Shown: positions 56,035 through 64,000 of the stretch, one piece after another
Layout of the letters: each line of letters opens with the position of its first letter
How positions within the stretch are numbered: position 1 is the first letter of the stretch
Assembly: GCF_900113865.1 (NCBI RefSeq)
Contig: NZ_FOQY01000003.1
Location: forward strand, 186,001 to 250,000
DNA length: 64,000 bases
Direction of reading: 5' to 3'
From: Streptosporangium canum
Lineage (GTDB): Bacteria > Actinomycetota > Actinomycetes > Streptosporangiales > Streptosporangiaceae
Position numbers and translations under genes: made by a program
Notes under the pieces: model-generated
What the model was told of the DNA's origin: nothing
What the model saw: the letters and a program-made list of their open reading frames with translations, nothing else
Databases searched by the model: none

Positions 56035-56628
56035 TTAGAGCCAACCTTTTTCCTGGGCGGCGTGGATGGCGGTGATCCGGTTACTGGCGCCCAGCTTGGT
56101 GATGGCGCTGGACAGGTAGTTGCGCACGGTGCCCTCGGTGAGGTGCAGCGACACCGCGATCTCCCCGACCGACGCGCCCCGCGAGGCCAGGGTCAGGGCG
56201 GCGCGCTCACGCTCGGTGAGCGGGCTCTCCCCCGCCATCATCGCCGAGGCCGCCATCTCCGGGTCCAGATAGCGTCCGCCGGAGTTTACCTTACGGATCG
56301 CCGTCGCCAGTTCGTCGGAGGAGGCGTCCTTGGGGATGAAGCCGCGCACCCCCGCCGCGAGCGCCCTTCGCAGGTATCCGGGACGCCCGAAACTGCTCAG
56401 CATCAGCACCGCGTGGCCGGGCAGCGTCTCGGCCACGGTCAGCCCGTCCATCCCGGGCATCTCGATGTCCAGCACGATCACATCGGGCCGGTGATCCCAT
56501 ACGGCCTGCGCCACCAGGTCGCCCCTGGCGACCTGGGCCACCACCTCGATGTCCGGCTCCAGGCCGAGCAGCGTGGCGATCGCCCCGCGGATGAGATGCT
56601 CGTCGTCGGCCAGCAGCACCCGGATCAT
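56035..56628 (-). CDS. NarL/LuxR-type response regulator
   Basis: 197 residues. Receiver: VLLADDEHLIRGAIATLLGL, phospho-Asp in PDVIVLDIEMPGMDGLTV, Ser in AVLMLSSFGRP, Lys in GFIPKDASSDEL. LuxR domain: SPLTERERAALTLASRGASV and GTVRNYLSSAITKLGASNRI. ATG 56628 overlaps the TGA of the kinase as ATGA. Last gene of the leftward ABC/two-component module; similar to DesR-type regulators. Confidence 0.95.
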   Translation of the reverse strand: MIRVLLADDEHLIRGAIATLLGLEPDIEVVAQVARGDLVAQAVWDHRPDVIVLDIEMPGMDGLTVAETLPGHAVLMLSSFGRPGYLRRALAAGVRGFIPKDASSDELATAIRKVNSGGRYLDPEMAASAMMAGESPLTERERAALTLASRGASVGEIAVSLHLTEGTVRNYLSSAITKLGASNRITAIHAAQEKGWL

Positions 56629-57908
56629 CTGACTCCCTCCAGCGGGACCGTCGCCCGCAACCTGAACTCTCCCGCACCGCCGGCCCCGGCGGCGACGGCG
56701 CCGCCCGCGGCGGCCACCCGCTCCGACAGCCCGATGAGGCCGGTGCCGCCGCGCCCGTCCAGCCCGGTCACACCGTCGTTGACCATCTCCAGCGCGGCCA
56801 CGCCGTCGCGGAGCGCGATCGTGATCCGGCACCGGGTCGCCGAGCTGTGCCGCAGCACGTTGGTGGTGCCCTCGCGGACCACCCAGGCCAGCAGCGTGCC
56901 CAGCTCCTCGGGCACCGGCTCCCCGGGGGTCTCCAGCGTGCAGCGGATGCCGTCGGCCTCCAGCACCGCGGTCATGCTGCGCAGTTCGGCGTCGAGGTCG
57001 ACCGTCCGATAGCCGCGCACCGCCGAGCGGATCTCCTTCAGCGTCTCCCGTGCCAGCCCCCGGACCTCCTCCATCTCCCCGGCGGCCCGCTCGGCGTCCA
57101 CCTTCGACAGCTTGACGGCCACCTCGCTCTTGACCGCGATCGCGGACAGGCTGTGCCCGACCAGGTCGTGCAGGTCACGCGAGAAGCGGAGCCGCTCCTC
57201 GGTGACTGCCAGCCGGGCCTGGGCCTCCTTGCCCTCCTCCGCCAGCCTGACGACCTCCCAGAACCAGAGCTGCAACCGGTTCGCGCAGGGCAGCGCCAGG
57301 GTGGCCCCGATGAAGGCGCCGGTGAGGGCTCCGGTGAGGGTGGCCGAATCCTCGCCCGGCTGCGGCGCGGCCAGCGCGCGTCCGATGATCGAACCGGAGC
57401 CGTCGTCGGACGGGGCGAGAAGCAGGGCGACCGCGGCGGCGCCAAGGCCGGCGAAGAACGTGCCCGTCCTGCTCAGCAGCAGCGCCGCGCCCGCCGCCCA
57501 GGCCGGCGCGATCAGCCCCCAGGTCCACAGCTGGTGCTCCTGGGTCAGCAGCAGGACGACCGCGAGCACGGCCGAGGCCACGATCTCACGGTTGGCCGAG
57601 GTCCCCGCGACGGCCGCCTTCACCATCCTCATGTAGAGGACGCTGAAGGCGACCAGCCCCAGCAGCCCGAGGACGAGGACGAGGAGGCCCGCCCCCCTGT
57701 CCTCGGCGATCCCGCCGGGGGCGCCGAACCGGTCCTCGCCGAGCCCGCCGACGACGCCGAGCCAGACCAGTAACAGGCCGGTGACCAGCGACCAGACGGT
57801 CAACCGGCGGAGCCGCTCGACGGCGGTGCGCTTCCTGCGCCGGGGGAACACGCGGAGGACGGAGCGCCTGAAGCGCCCCGTCCCACTTTCATCAGCTTTT
57901 ATTGACAT
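56625..57908 (-). CDS. DesK-type sensor histidine kinase
   Basis: 427 residues from ATG 57908. Membrane helices fill about residues 35-215. The phosphoacceptor is in FSRDLHDLVGHSLSAIAVKS (HDLxGH, DesK-like). The ATPase has VREGTTNVLRHSSATRCRI (N box), LEMVNDGVTG and GRGGTGLIGLSERVAAAGG. It follows the permease by 13 bp and overlaps the regulator. No good Shine-Dalgarno precedes the ATG, so it may rely on coupling. Confidence 0.93.
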   Translation of the reverse strand: MSIKADESGTGRFRRSVLRVFPRRRKRTAVERLRRLTVWSLVTGLLLVWLGVVGGLGEDRFGAPGGIAEDRGAGLLVLVLGLLGLVAFSVLYMRMVKAAVAGTSANREIVASAVLAVVLLLTQEHQLWTWGLIAPAWAAGAALLLSRTGTFFAGLGAAAVALLLAPSDDGSGSIIGRALAAPQPGEDSATLTGALTGAFIGATLALPCANRLQLWFWEVVRLAEEGKEAQARLAVTEERLRFSRDLHDLVGHSLSAIAVKSEVAVKLSKVDAERAAGEMEEVRGLARETLKEIRSAVRGYRTVDLDAELRSMTAVLEADGIRCTLETPGEPVPEELGTLLAWVVREGTTNVLRHSSATRCRITIALRDGVAALEMVNDGVTGLDGRGGTGLIGLSERVAAAGGAVAAGAGGAGEFRLRATVPLEGVR

Positions 57909-57921
57909 TTCGTGATGAACG

Positions 57922-58719
57922 TTATCCGTGCCGGGGCTCCCACCGGAACAGCCACCTGGCCAGCAGGGCCGCCACCGCGACCCAGGCCAGCAGGATCCCG
58001 AGCGAGGGCAGCGCGGCCACCCACTGCCCGGCCATGCCCAGCGCCGCACCGCTCCCGGAGACGTGGTCGGCGCCGAGGAAGGCCGTACGCATGATCTCCA
58101 CGACCGGCGTCACCGGGAGCAGGTTGGAGACCACCCCCAGCGGGCCGGGCAGCACGTCGGCGGGGTAGGCCACCGGCGCGCCGATCATCATGACCATGAT
58201 CACCGGCAGGACCGTGATCTGGGCCAGCTCGGCGTTGGGCGTGATCCCGGAGAAGGCGGCGGCCAGCAGGCCGAACAGCGCGACCCCCAGGACGGCCACG
58301 ACCAGCAGCAGCGGCACGTTGGCCGGCATGACCCCGTCGGTCCGGTGCATCCAGATCGCCAGCAGCACCACCTGGCCGAGGAAGAGCGCGAGCGCGCCGA
58401 GAGCGGCGCCGCCGAGGACCGCCGGCCCGGACGGCTGGCCCCCGCGCAGCCGCTTGAGCACCAGCTCCTCACGCCGGGCCGTGAAGGAGTTGACCAGGTT
58501 GATGAAGACCGCGAACCCCAGCATCAGGCCGGGCACCCCGGTCAGCACGAAAAGCTCCCCGGACACCCCGGCGATGTCCGCGCCTGTCTGGGTCTGGGTG
58601 AACATCCAGGCCATCAGGAGCGGCAGCAGCAGCACGTTGAACATCACTGTGGTGTTCCTGGCCACCAGCGTCAGGTCGAGCCTCGCCAGCCGTACGGCGT
58701 GCAGAACGTCGGTCCTCAT
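57922..58719 (-). CDS. ABC-2 type transporter permease
   Basis: 265 residues with six predicted helices. RREELVLKRLRGGQPSGPAV and LPVTPVVEIMRTAFLGADHV are ABC2_membrane signatures. Starts at ATG 58719, GTG 58728 or GTG 58731 are possible (AGGAG at 58732-58736). Works with the ATPase encoded 81 bp upstream; the sensor kinase follows 13 bp after. Confidence 0.93.
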   Translation of the reverse strand: MRTDVLHAVRLARLDLTLVARNTTVMFNVLLLPLLMAWMFTQTQTGADIAGVSGELFVLTGVPGLMLGFAVFINLVNSFTARREELVLKRLRGGQPSGPAVLGGAALGALALFLGQVVLLAIWMHRTDGVMPANVPLLLVVAVLGVALFGLLAAAFSGITPNAELAQITVLPVIMVMMIGAPVAYPADVLPGPLGVVSNLLPVTPVVEIMRTAFLGADHVSGSGAALGMAGQWVAALPSLGILLAWVAVAALLARWLFRWEPRHG

Positions 58720-58800
58720 ATCACTCACCACTCCTCATCCACTCCGTCCGCCCCATGACCACGCGCTCCCCGCCGGCGGCCGCGCCGGCACCGCTCCTTC

Positions 58801-59862
58801 TCATCGCCGCTCTCCCACCACGCGCATGAAGGCGTCCTCCAGGGTCCCCCGGCGTACGGCGAGCCGCTCCAGGACCTCGCCGTGCTCGTCGGCCCAGGCC
58901 AGCAGCGGCCGGAGCGCGGCGTGCGCGCGGGTCTCGGGCTGTCCGCCGGCGATGGCGTAGACGACCTCGGTGCCGCCGTCGGCGTAGGTCAGCGTGGGGG
59001 TGACGCCGTCCGGGGCGGGCAGGTCGCCGAAGGACCAGGTGGTGCCGGGGAGCCGGAAGGCGATGGTGTCGCCGGAGCCGGCCACCACCTCCTCGACCGT
59101 CCCGTAGGTGTGGATGAGGCCCTCATGCATGATGGCCAGCCTGCTGGCGAGGCGCTCGGCCTCCTCCAGGTAGTGCGTGGTGAGCAGCACCGTGGTGCCG
59201 CCGGCCCGCAGGTCCTCGATCACCTGCCAGGTGGTACGGCGGGCCTCGGGGTCCATCCCGGTGGTCGGCTCGTCCAGGAAGAGCACCTCCGGCCGCGAGA
59301 GCACCGCGAGCGCGAGGTCGAGCCTGCGCTTCTGGCCGCCGGAGAGCTGCCGGACCTTGGTCCTGGCCTTGCTCTCCAGGCCGACCAGCTCCAGCGCCCC
59401 CATGGTCGCCCGGCCCACGCCCCGGACCCGGCCGAACAGGGTGAGGCTCCCGGGCAGCTCGGTGCCGCCGGACAGTGTGACCGGACGGCCGGCGTCCTCG
59501 CTCAGCCCCCTCCACAGGTCCACGGTCTCGGCCACGGTGAGGTCGCCGAGGAAACCCCCCTCCTGCAGCATGATCCCGACGCGGGGCCGCAGCTCGCGGT
59601 GCTGCCTGACCGGATCGAGGCCGAGCACCCGGACCGTGCCGTCGGTGGCGGGGGCGAAGCCCTCCAGGACCTCCATCGTGGTGGTCTTGCCCGCGCCGTT
59701 GGTGCCGAGCAGGGCGAACAGCTCGCCCCTCGGGACGGTGAAGGAGATGCCGCGTACGGCCTCGAAGTCGCCGTACTTCTGCCGGAGACCGCCGACCTCG
59801 ATCACGTTCCCGAGGCCGGCGGTCCCGGTGCCGGTCGCGTCCGCAAGCTGTGGTGTTCTCAT
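58801..59862 (-). CDS. ABC transporter ATP-binding protein
   Basis: 353 residues. Walker A LLGTNGAGKTTTMEVLEGF, Q-loop GIMLQEGGFLGDLTV, signature RQLSGGQKRRLDLALAVL, Walker B VLFLDEPTTGMD, switch His LTTHYLEEAERLASRL. A ~30-residue insert between Q-loop and signature (GRPVTLSGGTELPGSLTLF) is not in the paralogue at 50085. A C-terminal regulatory extension ends RRGTLEDAFMRVVGE. First gene of the leftward module. Confidence 0.94.
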   Translation of the reverse strand: MRTPQLADATGTGTAGLGNVIEVGGLRQKYGDFEAVRGISFTVPRGELFALLGTNGAGKTTTMEVLEGFAPATDGTVRVLGLDPVRQHRELRPRVGIMLQEGGFLGDLTVAETVDLWRGLSEDAGRPVTLSGGTELPGSLTLFGRVRGVGRATMGALELVGLESKARTKVRQLSGGQKRRLDLALAVLSRPEVLFLDEPTTGMDPEARRTTWQVIEDLRAGGTTVLLTTHYLEEAERLASRLAIMHEGLIHTYGTVEEVVAGSGDTIAFRLPGTTWSFGDLPAPDGVTPTLTYADGGTEVVYAIAGGQPETRAHAALRPLLAWADEHGEVLERLAVRRGTLEDAFMRVVGERR

Positions 59863-59966
59863 GCGGACAATCCTCGCCTTACGGCGTTTTAGCAGGTAGT
59901 CGCCGATATCACCGACGTGCTACGGATCTTTCAGGTCAGCGGGATGACGCTTTCAGCTCCATGGGA

Positions 59967-59978
59967 TGACAAATGTCA
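59967..59978. promoter_or_regulatory. Small dyad upstream of the leftward ABC/TCS module
   Basis: TGACA-AA-TGTCA lies 104 bp before the ATPase ATG (59862), just past the tricorn protease stop. It resembles dyads bound by NarL-type regulators, but 5-bp arms are weak evidence. Confidence 0.3.
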
Positions 59979-59979
59979 C

Positions 59980-63135
<3,156 letters not shown>

Positions 63136-63188
63136 CGGTAAATCATATTGTCCACTATCGGGGCAATCTTGATGATTTTCCTGACCGA

Positions 63189-63194
63189 TACGCT
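63189..63194 (+). promoter_or_regulatory. -10-like element for the cobalamin adenosyltransferase gene
   Basis: TACGCT ends 7 nt before ATG 63202 with no ribosome site in between, suggesting a leaderless transcript. It lies in the 66 bp between this gene and the divergent tricorn protease gene. Confidence 0.4.
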
Positions 63195-63201
63195 GGGCCA
63201 C

Positions 63202-63792
63202 ATGACGAGAGCTGACAGGGACGAGCCGGTGGTGCTCTCCAAGATCTACACGCGGACCGGTGACGACGGCACGACCGCGCTCGGCGACATGAGCCGCACC
63301 CGCAAGACCGACTCCCGCCTGGCCGCGTACGCGGACGTGGAGGAGGCCAACGCGGCGATCGGCGTGGCCCTGGCCATGGGTTCCCTCGACGAGGACATCG
63401 CCGCGGTCCTCGTCCGGATCCAGAACGAGCTGTTCGACGTGGGCGCCGACCTGTGCACCCCGGTGGTGGAGGCCCCCGAGTTCCCGCCGCTGCGCGTCGA
63501 GCCCTCCTACGTCGAGTGGCTGGAGGCGCGGTGCGACGAGTTCAACGGGCGGCTCAAGCCGCTGCGCAGCTTCATCCTGCCGGGCGGCACCCCGGCCGTC
63601 GCCCAGCTCCACGTGGCCAGGACGGTGACCCGGCGGGCCGAACGGACCACCTGGTCGGCCCTGGAGGCGCACGACGACGTCAACCCGCTGACCGCGAAGT
63701 ATCTCAACCGGCTGAGCGACCTGATGTTCATCCTCTGCCGGGTCGCCGCCCACGGCGACGAGATCCTCTGGAAGCCCGGCGGCACCCGCTAG
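63202..63792 (+). CDS. Cob(I)alamin adenosyltransferase, PduO type
   Basis: 196 residues. Makes adenosylcobalamin from cob(I)alamin and ATP. IYTRTGDDGTTALGDMSRTR is the N-terminal ATP-binding signature; ADVEEANAAIGVALAM, IQNELFDVGADLCTP, FILPGGTPAVAQLHVARTVT and RRAERTTWSAL (Arg/Glu contacts) complete the trimeric fold. It supplies the cofactor for the acyl-CoA mutase work encoded elsewhere in the window. ATG 63202 is chosen; an upstream in-frame start at 63148 would run through the promoter. Confidence 0.96.
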   Translation: MTRADRDEPVVLSKIYTRTGDDGTTALGDMSRTRKTDSRLAAYADVEEANAAIGVALAMGSLDEDIAAVLVRIQNELFDVGADLCTPVVEAPEFPPLRVEPSYVEWLEARCDEFNGRLKPLRSFILPGGTPAVAQLHVARTVTRRAERTTWSALEAHDDVNPLTAKYLNRLSDLMFILCRVAAHGDEILWKPGGTR

Positions 63793-63826
63793 CCCGGGAG
63801 ACTCCCCCAGAAACGCGAGGCCCCAC

Positions 63827-64000
63827 ATGGTCGACGGAAACCCGGTGCTGTACGTGATCGCGTGCGGCGGACGTCCCGCGGGCGAGCTGGCCGGCTTCGT
63901 CACGCACGCGCAGGCCGGAGGCTGGACGGTGTGCGTGGTCACGACACCGTCGGGGACGAAGTTCGTCGACGCCGCCCGGCTCGCCGAACTCACCGGCCAC
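63827..64000 (+). CDS. Flavoprotein (PPC decarboxylase/EpiD-like), truncated by window edge
   Basis: The first 58 codons are present: VLYVIACGGRPAGELAGFVT and WTVCVVTTPSGTKFVDAARL resemble the FMN-binding opening of the HFCD flavoprotein family (phosphopantothenoylcysteine decarboxylase, EpiD). It begins 34 bp after the adenosyltransferase stop on the same strand. No strong Shine-Dalgarno is seen. The active-site His and remainder lie outside the window, so the exact role cannot be told. Confidence 0.7.
   Translation, partial: MVDGNPVLYVIACGGRPAGELAGFVTHAQAGGWTVCVVTTPSGTKFVDAARLAELTGH

Overview
The window is high-GC DNA with strong G/C bias at third codon positions, many GTG starts and many 4-nt ATGA/GTGA gene overlaps. 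Its gene content (NucS, mycobacterial-type CysM/CysO/Mec, ClpS, DUF2017, DUF3039, a Scy/FilP-type coiled coil, adenosylcobalamin-dependent acyl-CoA mutase functions) points to a filamentous actinomycete chromosome, most likely Streptosporangiales. That is inferred from protein families and gene order; no rRNA or other marker is present.

Left part (1-31 kb). The edge holds a papain-fold toxin gene overlapping the start of a probable Imm35/YrhB immunity gene. A divergent MarR/FMN-reductase pair with visible operators and a membrane molybdopterin oxidoreductase follow. From about 3.9 to 15.4 kb the order rdgB-rph-MBL hydrolase-murI ... cysM-cysO-small ORF-mec-DUF2017-clpS, with pncB-pncA divergent, matches the Mycobacterium tuberculosis Rv1330c-Rv1341 neighbourhood. 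Here the cysM-murI interval holds a thioesterase, a PRC-barrel-like protein and a DUF3352 protein. Next come a solo IS200/IS605-like end, a MocR/aminotransferase/MFS cassette whose divergent start codons overlap, a helicase, exporters, a secreted M43 protease, a GH5 endoglycoceramidase-like enzyme and a TetR-controlled drug exporter.

Middle (31-50 kb). This is central carbon and acyl-CoA metabolism: malic enzyme, an isobutyryl-CoA-mutase-type large subunit, MeaB, thiolase, methylmalonyl-CoA epimerase, 3-hydroxyacyl-CoA dehydrogenase and (at 63 kb) a PduO-type cobalamin adenosyltransferase. Interleaved are a cysteine-free thioredoxin-TPR protein, the polar coiled-coil protein, an AI-2E-family transporter, two hydrolases and the mismatch endonuclease NucS. 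The order resembles Streptomyces SCO5380-SCO5415 from memory.

Right part (50-64 kb). Two separate ABC-transporter plus NarL-type two-component modules (ATPase-permease-kinase-regulator) lie about 2.3 kb apart on opposite strands. Between them are an aldehyde dehydrogenase that has lost two internal segments in frame, a TetR regulator and a STAS anti-anti-sigma factor. A tricorn-like protease, the cobalamin adenosyltransferase and a truncated flavoprotein gene end the window.

I see no CRISPR array, tRNA, rRNA, prophage or recognisable large biosynthetic cluster. The most unusual items are the overlapping MocR/aminotransferase starts inside an 11-bp inverted repeat, the small ORF coupled to mec, the doubly deleted aldehyde dehydrogenase, the toxin/immunity edge pair, the short ORF leading a membrane-protein operon, and the solo IS605-like end.
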